Shown here piece after piece: positions 26,427-34,834 of a stretch of 64,000 nucleotides of DNA. Origin of the DNA: Kiritimatiellia bacterium (GTDB lineage Bacteria > Verrucomicrobiota > Kiritimatiellia > RFP12 > UBA1067). The notes under the pieces were generated by a model that saw only the letters and a program-made list of their open reading frames with translations, searched no databases and was not told where the DNA came from. Made by a program: the position numbers and the translations under genes. The stretch lies in NCBI GenBank assembly GCA_017454745.1, contig JAFTCL010000066.1:1-64000 (forward strand), given 5' to 3'. Each line of letters begins with the position of its first letter. Within the stretch, counting starts at the first letter, position 1.

Positions 26427-28840
26427 CTTGTGCTCCTTTCCTGTTTTATTGAAGCGCCGTCCAATGGGGTTGGCGCTGCTGAAATCCCCTTGAGCCTGAT
26501 CCAATGCGGCGTGATGCGCATGAGCGTCGGCGGGACGGGCGCATCCGGCCTGTCCGTCTGCCATACGCCATGCCACTTGCCGTCCATTTTGACAAGCGCG
26601 AAATCGGCCGGAGCGTCAAGCGTCAGGGAAAAACCCGGCACCGCCACCCTTTTTACCTCTCCACCCGCCACCGCAACGAGGGCGCCTCTCTCGCATCGGG
26701 CCGCGAAAAGGCCGCGGGCGGAATACTCCACGCCGATGCCGTTTGATTCCACCGTTCCGGATATCGGGTCTCCGGCAAGATTGGGCGAGGCACCTTTTAT
26801 GCGGACCGCCGTGCCGTCCGTCAGGCGGATCGTGCCGTCCGGCGGCGGCAGATGCTGCTGCGTACGTTTCCCGCAGGATTGCAGAGGCGTTTGCTTCACG
26901 GCGCCCTGCGCATCGAGAAACTCCGCGATGGTGCCGGAAGAGGGGGGATCGGCAAAAACGCGGGTCTTCAAGGTCCGTGTCTTGACCATCACGTCCCACA
27001 TCTGCCGTTCGCGATCGGAAAGGTGGTACAGGACGCAGGCGAGGTATCGCTGCCTGCCGACACGGACAAACCCGTCCCCATCCACCGCAAGGGTGTTTCC
27101 GGCGAGTTCACTCGCCGGATAGGCATCGACATAGTATCCGAGCTTTCCGAGCCCATGCGCGATGGGCTCCCCCCAATCCTCATGCCCTTCATCGAACCAG
27201 TTGACAAGCCGCTCGTGGCCGAACACCTGCGCGACAGGGCAATCGATGGGAGCACGCGTCATAAGGGGTAGAAGACGGGAAATCTCCTCAGCCCTCATCG
27301 CATCCGTCCCCAGCAGATCGGCGTGGCAGTGATACGCCCGCTCTTTTTCGTCCCCATAGCGCGCGACATGACTGCTTTCGGGATTCCAACTGAAGAGGGC
27401 ATGATACACGATCCGACCGCCGCATGCGGCATACCGCCACAGCAACTGGACATACTGCGTCGGTTCGGGCCCGTAGTGCTCGTTGAGCCAAAGCGGGGTG
27501 CCGAACTTCTTCATCATCCCAGTGGATGCAGGAACAAGGTTGTTTTCGTCGGATTGCGCCCAGTCGCGCCTTGCCGCCCACCAGACAAGTCCATTGGAGA
27601 GGAATTCGAGTTTTTGGATCGCGGTGCACCATGTGACGTGCTTCGCGACATACGCATCCTTCCCGAAGTATTCCTTGTTGGCGGCGTAGAAATCCTCTTC
27701 GGTCCGCCTGCATGCATCATATATGGACATGGTATAGTCTGTCGCCGCCGCCCGCGCGCGCGGCGTGTCAACCCCCAATCCCAATAAGGGTAGATCGTCT
27801 TCAAGCTTCCGCCCGCCGGACCGTTTAGCGTAGACAGCGGCAAAGTTCGGCGAATACCAGAATGCCGTGTGCGCCACCATCGACGCGCGGGGCTTCTTGA
27901 ATCCGTACTCGTCGCGCATCAGGCCGGCCACGCCGAGTTTACGGTAGCGCAACATCACTTCTCGGGAGAAGGCGATGAGGTTTGGCGAGCAGGGATCGAT
28001 CTCCAGCAATGGCCACTCCGCCTCGGCAAGGAGCCGCTCATCCTGCGCAAGGCCGCACACCTTCCCGGAGACGGTCCGTTCGGTGCACTTCGCGTCAAGC
28101 ACGTCTATCTTGCGCATCGCAGACCCCTTTACCGCCCACGCGGATACGATCCGGCCCGGACGCCAGAAGCTATAGGGCTTGGCGGTTTCACCATAGTCGG
28201 ACATGGCGTCTTCAGCTATCGTGAATCGGGCCGTGCCGTCGGCGGACGGTTCAACCACCGCATACTGACGGATGCGCAGATAATCTTCGGGGAACCGCTT
28301 GAAGAATTCATCGCGCATGAGCCGCGGATCATTCTCCATCAGCAATTCGATGCCGGCATCCTTCATGGCGGCGGCGGCCTCGGCGACGCGCTCCATCACC
28401 TTCGGATCGTCATGCTCCGCAAACCGCGCGCAGTAGGTCAACAGATTCCAATCGCTCCGCTCGCGGAAGAGCGTGAAGAACCGGCGTTGCACCGTGTTCT
28501 CATGATCGCTGATCTGGTCCCTGCCGATATAGGCGAAAGCATTCTCGGGGACCAGCCAGCTCGGCAGGCGGCGAAGGGCGCGCCCGTCATTTGCCGCATA
28601 GAATCGGTGGAGGACATCTTCCCCGGCGGAAGGCCCGCCGAACGCGGGCGCGGTGCCCATTATGGCAACCCCCGCCGCTATGGAGGCAATTACGCCCCAT
28701 TTTCGTGCGGTTTTACACGTCGCGTGCCCGGAAGGGCGATCGACAATGAACGGGGCGCGCAAGCATACGCGGCCCGCGCCGCCCGCATGTCGTGCCGCGA
28801 AGTCCGGCCCCACATTCTGTCCAACGTGTTCATTCATCAT
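26423..28840 (-). CDS. Large putative secreted glycoside hydrolase, unassigned family
   Basis: An 805-residue protein. After a long basic N-terminal stretch of about 45 residues there is a hydrophobic segment (VIASIAAGVAIMGTAPAFGG), so a later start may be the real one, though ATG 28840 has an AAAGGG-like site. The middle resembles TIM-barrel hydrolases acting on large substrates: LMRDEYGFKK, AFWYSPNF, FGTPLWLNEHYGPE and ACGGRIVYHALFSW, with a DEY and an NEH carrying possible catalytic acids. The C-terminal third looks like beta-sandwich domains (GVEYSARGLF). It is the first gene of the operon, divergent from the XylR-type regulator. Confidence 0.6.
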   Translation of the reverse strand: MMNEHVGQNVGPDFAARHAGGAGRVCLRAPFIVDRPSGHATCKTARKWGVIASIAAGVAIMGTAPAFGGPSAGEDVLHRFYAANDGRALRRLPSWLVPENAFAYIGRDQISDHENTVQRRFFTLFRERSDWNLLTYCARFAEHDDPKVMERVAEAAAAMKDAGIELLMENDPRLMRDEFFKRFPEDYLRIRQYAVVEPSADGTARFTIAEDAMSDYGETAKPYSFWRPGRIVSAWAVKGSAMRKIDVLDAKCTERTVSGKVCGLAQDERLLAEAEWPLLEIDPCSPNLIAFSREVMLRYRKLGVAGLMRDEYGFKKPRASMVAHTAFWYSPNFAAVYAKRSGGRKLEDDLPLLGLGVDTPRARAAATDYTMSIYDACRRTEEDFYAANKEYFGKDAYVAKHVTWCTAIQKLEFLSNGLVWWAARRDWAQSDENNLVPASTGMMKKFGTPLWLNEHYGPEPTQYVQLLWRYAACGGRIVYHALFSWNPESSHVARYGDEKERAYHCHADLLGTDAMRAEEISRLLPLMTRAPIDCPVAQVFGHERLVNWFDEGHEDWGEPIAHGLGKLGYYVDAYPASELAGNTLAVDGDGFVRVGRQRYLACVLYHLSDRERQMWDVMVKTRTLKTRVFADPPSSGTIAEFLDAQGAVKQTPLQSCGKRTQQHLPPPDGTIRLTDGTAVRIKGASPNLAGDPISGTVESNGIGVEYSARGLFAARCERGALVAVAGGEVKRVAVPGFSLTLDAPADFALVKMDGKWHGVWQTDRPDAPVPPTLMRITPHWIRLKGISAAPTPLDGASIKQERSTR

Positions 28841-28887
28841 CTGCGCCCTTTCGAAAACTGCGGCAATTATACCATGTTTCGATGCGG

Positions 28888-28907
28888 GCGTATATCTTTA
28901 TATGCGC
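28888..28907. promoter_or_regulatory. Imperfect palindrome, likely operator of the XylR-type regulator
   Basis: GCGTATAT and ATATGCGC-type half sites are separated by four bases in the divergent promoter region (28841-28973). A third half site, ACGCATAT, lies at about 28926-28933. Repeated half sites between a regulator and its divergent operon are typical of AraC-type control. Confidence 0.45.
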
Positions 28908-28973
28908 ATTTTGATTTCTGTTTTTACGCATATCTGTTTGCGCGGACAGGTAAAATATGATACATTTCCCTTA

Positions 28974-30161
28974 ATGAAAAACAGCAGTTTTCGATTATAC
29001 ACGATCGTAGTCAGCGAATCGCGGTTCATCAAGTCCGGACGGGATCGGTTTTCGGGCATCATGCGATATGCCGCCTTGCACGACAACTGGAATGTCCGCA
29101 TTGTAAGTGAAGGGGCATACGCGACCAGCACCAGCGATCCGTCTCCACGCACGATCGCTCCGGATGGAATCATCGGCCACGATGTGAAGCGTGAGATGCT
29201 GTCCGGCAGGAGGAGGAACATACCGTTCGTCGCCATAGACGATGACCCCACAAATGGAAACGCTTTTCGTGTTGACGCATCGGTGCTGATTGACGATGGC
29301 GCCATCGGCCGTGCCGCCGCCGGGATATTTCTGAAGGCCGGGTTGAGAAACCTCGCTTTTGTCGGGGTGCAGCACCGGTCCGAGGCGTTCCATCAGCGAA
29401 TCCGCTGTGACGCCGTCAGGGAATGCGCCGAAAAGGCGGGCGCGACCTTCTGCGCGTTCATGCCGAGAGCGGACAAGGAAACCGACTTCGCAAGAGACAT
29501 TGAGAAACTCGCGGCATGGCTCGCCAAGCTTCCGGTTCCGTGCGGCGTGATGGCCTACAACGACAGCCGCGCGCAGATGGTCATCGATGCCTGCCACATG
29601 ATGCACCTGAAGATGCCCGATCAGATTCAGATCATCGGCGTGGACAACGATGTGGAGATCTGCGAGAACATGCATCCGACGCTTACCAGCATCCTGCCGG
29701 ATTTCTATGGGGCGGGCTATCTCGCCGCCCAGTTGCTTGACGACATCCTCACCAATGGGCGTCCCCGAAAGACGCGGGATGCGCGATATGGCATCAATTC
29801 GATTGTCGTCCGCGAATCGACTCAGGATCTCAAGGGGGGCGGACGGCTTGTCAATCTCGCGAGAGAGTTCATCCGGCTGCATGCCAATGAACGGATCACC
29901 GTCAAGGACATAGCTGAAGCCCTCAACATTTCACGGCGTACGCTCGAGATCCGCTTTCTGGAAATTACCGGGGGTGGGGTGGCTGAAGTTCTGCGGAAGG
30001 AGCGGCTTGAACGCGTCCGACGGCTTCTTATTGAGACGAACCGCACGATTTCCGACATCGCGTTCGATTCCGGGTTTGACTCGCCGACACATCTCGCCGG
30101 ATTATTCAAGAACACCTATCACATGACGATGGGAGAATGGCGACAGGCCTCGCGCCGGTGA
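28974..30161 (+). CDS. XylR-type transcriptional regulator (sugar-binding sensor plus AraC HTH)
   Basis: A 395-residue protein starting at ATG 28974; in-frame codons further upstream overlap the divergent gene and are rejected. Residues about 5-270 form a LacI/periplasmic-binding-like sensor (VSESRFIKSGRDRFSGIMRYA, then DGIIGHD, FVGVQ, GVMAYNDSRA and IQIIGVDND). Residues about 285-395 are an AraC double helix-turn-helix (ITVKDIAEALNISRRTLEIRF and TISDIAFDSGFDSPTHLAGLF). This is the layout of E. coli XylR. It should switch the divergent pectin-type operon on in response to a sugar; the sugar is not known. Confidence 0.9.
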   Translation: MKNSSFRLYTIVVSESRFIKSGRDRFSGIMRYAALHDNWNVRIVSEGAYATSTSDPSPRTIAPDGIIGHDVKREMLSGRRRNIPFVAIDDDPTNGNAFRVDASVLIDDGAIGRAAAGIFLKAGLRNLAFVGVQHRSEAFHQRIRCDAVRECAEKAGATFCAFMPRADKETDFARDIEKLAAWLAKLPVPCGVMAYNDSRAQMVIDACHMMHLKMPDQIQIIGVDNDVEICENMHPTLTSILPDFYGAGYLAAQLLDDILTNGRPRKTRDARYGINSIVVRESTQDLKGGGRLVNLAREFIRLHANERITVKDIAEALNISRRTLEIRFLEITGGGVAEVLRKERLERVRRLLIETNRTISDIAFDSGFDSPTHLAGLFKNTYHMTMGEWRQASRR

Positions 30162-30185
30162 ATCGCATATGAGGTAATTGCGAAT

Positions 30186-30206
30186 CGGGAGGGACGCGCT
30201 CCGTCG
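30186..30206 (-). repeat. Dispersed 21-bp repeat, inverted partner of 21521-21541
   Basis: The segment beginning CGGGAGGGAC and ending GCTCCGTCG is the exact reverse complement of the copy after the SNF2 gene. It sits between the regulator stop and the SNF2 3' copy. Confidence 0.75.
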
Positions 30207-30217
30207 TGTCCGCCGTG

Positions 30218-30540
30218 AAAACCCTGCAGACACTTTGCTGGATCAGTTTGCGCCGTGCCAGTCCCGAGGCGCAAGGCAAGCCGGCGCCGATATGGTGGTG
30301 CATTTCGAACCGTGGTGGAATTCGGCGGTTGAGGATCAGGCGATAGACCGCGCCCACCGCATTGGGCGAAAGCGCACGGTGTACAGCATCAAGATGATTA
30401 CCGAAGACACCATAGAGGAAAAGGTGCTGGCGATGCAGCGCAAGAAACAGGCGGTGATAAACGCCATTATCGGCGCCACCGACCAGTCCGTGATGCAGCA
30501 ACTCACCTACGATGACATCAAAGACCTGCTCGGGCTATAG
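30218..30540 (+). pseudogene. Duplicated 3' end of the SNF2 gene with a 1000-bp internal deletion
   Basis: Positions 30218-30280 match 20125-20187 and positions 30281-30540 match 21188-21447 of the intact gene, with about eight differences in the last 260 bp. The junction is at CCGGCGC, which occurs at both 20188 and 21188, so the copy lost exactly 1000 bp between 7-bp direct repeats. The deletion shifts the frame of the 5' piece, leaving the last 86 codons in frame to the original stop. Motif VI is changed from HRIGQ to HRIGR. It is a non-functional remnant; similarity to the original ends within about five bases after the stop. Confidence 0.9.
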
Positions 30541-30618
30541 GCAGATAGGAAAAAACAATAGCGGGCATCAACGATGCGTTAGAAAGGGAAGATTATTGTT
30601 TCGAGCGGTTTGCGGGTC

Positions 30619-33600
30619 TTACCGGAAATCCTTCGCGTCTATCATTATCTCGTTGCCCATGCGCTGATCCATATTGCCGGCAAGTTCCGTAAACTCTTTG
30701 TCAATGGCGATTAAGTACGGACCGAGAACCTCCATTACCTTTTCGGTGCGGTCACCAGGCATCTTCCGCATCTCGGCATTAATATTGTCAAGGAACATCT
30801 TGACCCCGCCGCCATTGAGGACCTTGGTGAGGTTCGCCTTCTCGGCCAGCGGAATGAACCCGTTCACCCGGAGTGCCATCTCTGCGTTGCGGATGAGGTT
30901 CGCCACCTTCGGCGGCAAGTTCTCCTTGCGGATACCGGGAGCGTCTTTGGGCGTGAAGAAAGAGGAGAAAAGCGACATCATGTGTTCGACAGATTCGAAC
31001 ACGTTGCCGAAACGCGCCCATCTGGTGTGCATTCCTTCTGAACGGGCGTTCTTCATGTCTGTGCGGTGTATCTGCGCGGTACTCCAGTAAATGCCGTAGG
31101 TTTCGCACTTGAGGAAGAGCCGCCGTTTCGGCCCCGACCCCTTGTCCACATCGTTCATGTGGTCGAGATCCGGGATTGAGAAGTAGTGGAACGTGCGCAT
31201 CCCGTTCAGGAGACCGCCCATGCCTTCGCGTACATCGTAGCCGCGAGGCATGTTGAGGTGACCGTCCACCTGCATTTGCTGGTAGGGCCTGGCGTGCGTG
31301 GAGGAGCGGAGGTAAACGTCCGGGCTGGAGTCGAGCCAGCGGGCAATGTTGCCGGCCGGGTCTTCCACCGAGAACGAACCCCGGTACATGTACTCGCCTT
31401 TTTTGAGCGCGGCGATGTGAAGCGCGATGGTGAGTGCGGCGATGTTCTGCTCGCTCGCCTCGAAGCGCGAGACATTCCCCGTTTCAAGCGCGCGCATAAT
31501 CTCGCTGCCGCGCTTGATACGAGCTTCTAATTGGGCGCGAAGCTCTTCGATCGAGCGCGGGCGGTGTACTCCGGAACAAGCCGTTGTGGCCATAGTCTCG
31601 TAGTGGACCTTCGGCAGATGTATGACCCGCCCCGTCGAGTCTTCCAAGTCTAGCACTTCGGGAAGTTGAGCGGCGGTCAGCGTCGGACGCGGATCCTTGT
31701 AGTCGGTTGCCGGCTCGAACGGCTCGTAATATACCGACTCCAACAGTCCATCCCCGCCGGTATGACGTTCGGTGAACTCCCGCGGGTGCGTCATCTCCGC
31801 CACCTTATCCTCGTTGAACGCCGCGAAAAACGCCGCCGCCCGGTCTTTCGGGACAATCAGTCTCGTTGTTCCGAAGCCGTCAAGCTCGTATTTTACGCCG
31901 TTGTTATCAGCCACCTCCTGCAACAATTCGCGCGCTCTTTCCGGAATCGGGCGGTCGCAGTGATAGACGATATTGTTGCCTTCGACTCCTGCCCGCCATG
32001 GGATGCGCGTCTTTGGCAGAACTTCGAGGTGGTTCAGTGCAACCAGCCGGTTTTTACTGACCCAAGTGGTCGGCGAGCAAAGTTTCTCCAAGTTGGCGAT
32101 TGTCTCAATACCGCCTTCTTGCATTGCCGCTCCATCCCCGGCAAGAGCGTCATAAAGTTCCAACTGCATACCGCCGACGCGGAGGAGTTTCGATAGCGAC
32201 TCATTGAATTCGGCCTGCTTCTTCTTGATTTCCGCGTGGGCTTTCGTGCGCATCGTCTTTTCCGCGTCGGAGATACCCTCCTCTTCCGGGTCGAACGCTT
32301 TCATATAGGAGGTAAAGAGTCTTTCGAACGCTCCGGATCTCGCGATGTCGCGGAGGTTGACGAGTCCCTGAAGTTTCGCGAAGCGCGTGTCGTCGTCAAA
32401 TACGGAGAAGTTGTTGAAGCGTGGTTTGGTGCTTTTACCGTATGTATCCCTGAACGAAAAATCGTCGGATATTTCAAGATATTTGCCATTGCCTTCGAGC
32501 GAGTGGCCAGGGTCGATGGCGAAGAATTTCCCATTGATGAACCCCTTGTTTTGCCCTCGCTTACCCACGCCGTCACGGTCGGCAGTGACGAGGAAAAATG
32601 CTTTGTACTTGCCGAGACTCTCCATTTGCAGCTTTGCGTCCGCACCCAACGGCGGTACGACGCGTCCGTCAGAGAGCATCCCGGCCTCCATATCTTTGTA
32701 GCCGTTGGCGAACTTTGCGGCGAGCATGATTTTGGGGTGTCCGTCGGAATACTGTCCCCGCACAATTTCCAACTCTTGCGAGGGAACGCCGGCAAGGCGT
32801 GTGAGATCGTTAGCAATGGCCTCGGTAATCGCTCCGGCTGAGATGTCGTCGGCAGACTGGCGCGACGTGAAGCGGTAAATCTGTCCCAATATCGGCTTGC
32901 GGCTGGCCAGGATGCGTTCTGGCCGCATGAATGTCCCGGCCTGGGCGGCGGCGCCGCCGGAAAATTTATCGCCTTCGTTGTAGTCGAGCTTTACGATGGA
33001 GCGGTCATTGAAATGCTTGAAGACTGGCGAACGGGCGTAAAGCGGATTATCGGAGTTGTCGGCGTTTTTCGGCCCTGTGTTCATCACGGCGTCGCGGATA
33101 TCGGTGAACAGCTCTTTCTTGGCCTCCAGGAAAACGGCTTTGGTCGTGGAGTTTGAGCTGCCGGAAGCCAGATGTGAGATATCGGCGGTATTGGCGAAAT
33201 GGCCTTTGATGGCCTTCGCAAGGGACTTGACGCTATCGGGCGCCGCCATGTCATTGATTGACTTGTTTTCTTTATCCGCCGCCAACACCAGCTTTGCGGC
33301 TTCCTCAATAAGCAGTTCCGTCGCTGCGGCCATCCCTGCAGGATGCGCGCGACCGGCAATGAGAATCTGCTCGCGGCGAGACTTGCCCTTGCATTTCTCC
33401 GCGAAGGCCGGATCCTTGTCCTGCAATTCCTTCAAGGCGTCGCGGCTAGCTTGGGAATCGATGTCGGCCATGAAACCGCGGGTGTCATCCTTCGACCAGT
33501 CGTTGCGGTAGATGAAACCCGGCTCCACGCCGTTTGATTTAAGCTTGTCGAGAATCACGGGGTGCGTGTTCGAACGGTTGATGCGCATACCCACCCCAAG

Positions 33601-34287
33601 GGTACCTCGCTTAATCTGGTCCTCGACGGAAGTCTCGCCGCCCGTGAACGTTTTCATCAAACGCCTTAGCCCCGTCGGCTCGTTTCCTTTCACGGAGATT
33701 TCGGTGGTCTTGCGCCCTTCGATAATGTGCGTATCGGTATCGACGTCGTACCCGGGGTTGGTCTCCTTCTTCCGGGCGACGAAATCATTTGTGTCCTGAA
33801 TCGCTTTGTCGATTCGTTTGGAAGCCATCTTGACGATGCTGGCAATCGAATCGCAGTTCTTGAGGTCGCCATTGAGCGGGTTGTCGGCGATGTTGGCGCG
33901 AACCAACTGCCGCATCCCCTCCGAAAGTTCACGAAACTTTGGGCTGGTGTCGAGCTGGCGGTTAATTTCGCCGATGTAACGGTTGTACTTGACCGAATCG
34001 AGTCGGGAAAGCGTGGCCGTGATGTCAGAGGCCCGTAGCGACTTGTGCAGCTGCTGGCGCGCCCCAAGCACAGTGTCGAAAGCATGGATGCCGAACACGC
34101 CGTATTTCGCCGCCAACGCGGACTTAAACGCCGCCATCGTCGCATCGTTGGTCTTCGCGCTCTGGCTGAAGATGAAATTGCCGAGCTTCGCTACCGCCTG
34201 ATCACCCTCACCCTGTATTGCGATATCGCGTGAAGAGAAGAAGGTGGATTTGGCGATGTCTCGGAACGCGTCGATAGTTAAGGACAT
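30619..34287 (-). CDS. Putative type III secretion effector, 1222 aa, with kinase-like motifs
   Basis: A 1222-residue protein with no signal peptide or transmembrane helix, starting at ATG 34287 with AAAGGAT upstream. The N-terminal 60 residues are Ser/Thr/Ala-rich and hydrophilic, as in type III secretion signals. Around residues 425-600 are features of a lipid- or HipA-type kinase fold: SIVKLDY (possible nucleotide-binding Lys), an acidic helix (ITEAIANDLTRLAG), then ADRDGVGKRGQNKG and, ten residues on, FAIDPGHS, which look like a catalytic-loop D/N and a metal-binding D. The C-terminal 600 residues are unassigned; one segment reads RRLFLKCETYGIY near residue 1055. It lies directly downstream of a CesT-like chaperone gene. 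Effector role is inferred from context; kinase activity is inferred from short motifs only. Confidence 0.6.
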   Translation of the reverse strand: MSLTIDAFRDIAKSTFFSSRDIAIQGEGDQAVAKLGNFIFSQSAKTNDATMAAFKSALAAKYGVFGIHAFDTVLGARQQLHKSLRASDITATLSRLDSVKYNRYIGEINRQLDTSPKFRELSEGMRQLVRANIADNPLNGDLKNCDSIASIVKMASKRIDKAIQDTNDFVARKKETNPGYDVDTDTHIIEGRKTTEISVKGNEPTGLRRLMKTFTGGETSVEDQIKRGTLGVGMRINRSNTHPVILDKLKSNGVEPGFIYRNDWSKDDTRGFMADIDSQASRDALKELQDKDPAFAEKCKGKSRREQILIAGRAHPAGMAAATELLIEEAAKLVLAADKENKSINDMAAPDSVKSLAKAIKGHFANTADISHLASGSSNSTTKAVFLEAKKELFTDIRDAVMNTGPKNADNSDNPLYARSPVFKHFNDRSIVKLDYNEGDKFSGGAAAQAGTFMRPERILASRKPILGQIYRFTSRQSADDISAGAITEAIANDLTRLAGVPSQELEIVRGQYSDGHPKIMLAAKFANGYKDMEAGMLSDGRVVPPLGADAKLQMESLGKYKAFFLVTADRDGVGKRGQNKGFINGKFFAIDPGHSLEGNGKYLEISDDFSFRDTYGKSTKPRFNNFSVFDDDTRFAKLQGLVNLRDIARSGAFERLFTSYMKAFDPEEEGISDAEKTMRTKAHAEIKKKQAEFNESLSKLLRVGGMQLELYDALAGDGAAMQEGGIETIANLEKLCSPTTWVSKNRLVALNHLEVLPKTRIPWRAGVEGNNIVYHCDRPIPERARELLQEVADNNGVKYELDGFGTTRLIVPKDRAAAFFAAFNEDKVAEMTHPREFTERHTGGDGLLESVYYEPFEPATDYKDPRPTLTAAQLPEVLDLEDSTGRVIHLPKVHYETMATTACSGVHRPRSIEELRAQLEARIKRGSEIMRALETGNVSRFEASEQNIAALTIALHIAALKKGEYMYRGSFSVEDPAGNIARWLDSSPDVYLRSSTHARPYQQMQVDGHLNMPRGYDVREGMGGLLNGMRTFHYFSIPDLDHMNDVDKGSGPKRRLFLKCETYGIYWSTAQIHRTDMKNARSEGMHTRWARFGNVFESVEHMMSLFSSFFTPKDAPGIRKENLPPKVANLIRNAEMALRVNGFIPLAEKANLTKVLNGGGVKMFLDNINAEMRKMPGDRTEKVMEVLGPYLIAIDKEFTELAGNMDQRMGNEIMIDAKDFR

Positions 34288-34338
34288 GATGCCGATCCTT
34301 TAGATGCCGATTACTGGCGGTTAAACATTGGACGATTC

Positions 34339-34806
34339 TTATGCTCTGAACGCTATGTGCTCGGCTAACGGCACATCGGTCGCTTCCCCTTCGACGAGAT
34401 TCCCTTTGATACGTTCGGCCCAGATGTCGCAAAGTTGCAAAATCTTCTCCAAAGTGGAGATGAAATTCTCAACATCTTTCGCCGCCGTCTCAAGGTCGAA
34501 GAAGTAGTTGTAAACCACCGTCTCCGTCTCCGGCTCAAGCGTAAAGTACCCGCCCGCCGTGTCCCTGCCGAAGAGGCCGCCGGCAAGGAGGTCGCGATAA
34601 ACCTCCTTGGGGGCGTTTTTCGGCAGTTCGGCCACTTCAATGAAGCATAGCACCTTGCCGGTCGTTTCGACGAACTGGAGGTTCACGTTGTATGCATCGT
34701 CCACCCGGACGCTCACAAGACCGGACGGGTCCGGCGTGAGCGTTTCTATTCCTGAGACTTTGCGCACCTCCCCAAGGAACTTGACGTAATCCGCTTTTAA
34801 GGCCAT
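34339..34806 (-). CDS. CesT/Tir-type type III secretion chaperone-like protein (1)
   Basis: A 155-residue acidic protein whose size and pattern match the CesT fold: an N-terminal helix, a strand-rich centre (SVRVDDAYNVNLQF, GKVLCFIEVAEL), then LLAGGLFGRDTAGGYFTLEPETETVVYN and a C-terminal helix containing LEKILQLCDIWAERI. The LL-x-aN/Gg-LF...T-GG-x-L-x-L-x-P segment is the best-conserved part of the family. Such proteins dimerise, keep an effector unfolded and deliver it to the secretion ATPase. It starts 28 nt after the previous gene's stop and ends 51 nt before the 1222-aa gene, so that protein is the likely client. Confidence 0.75.
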   Translation of the reverse strand: MALKADYVKFLGEVRKVSGIETLTPDPSGLVSVRVDDAYNVNLQFVETTGKVLCFIEVAELPKNAPKEVYRDLLAGGLFGRDTAGGYFTLEPETETVVYNYFFDLETAAKDVENFISTLEKILQLCDIWAERIKGNLVEGEATDVPLAEHIAFRA

Positions 34807-34834
34807 TTAGTGCTACCTTTCAGTACTTGTTTTC

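Noticed and set aside
28653..28973. Upstream extension of the XylR-type regulator by about 107 codons
   Set aside because: It overlaps the divergent operon and the operator region; homology of the sensor domain begins at ATG 28974.
30553..30600. AAACAATA/TATTGTTT inverted repeat as a terminator of the 1222-aa gene
   Set aside because: The loop is over 30 bases and the stem is AT-rich, too weak to call.
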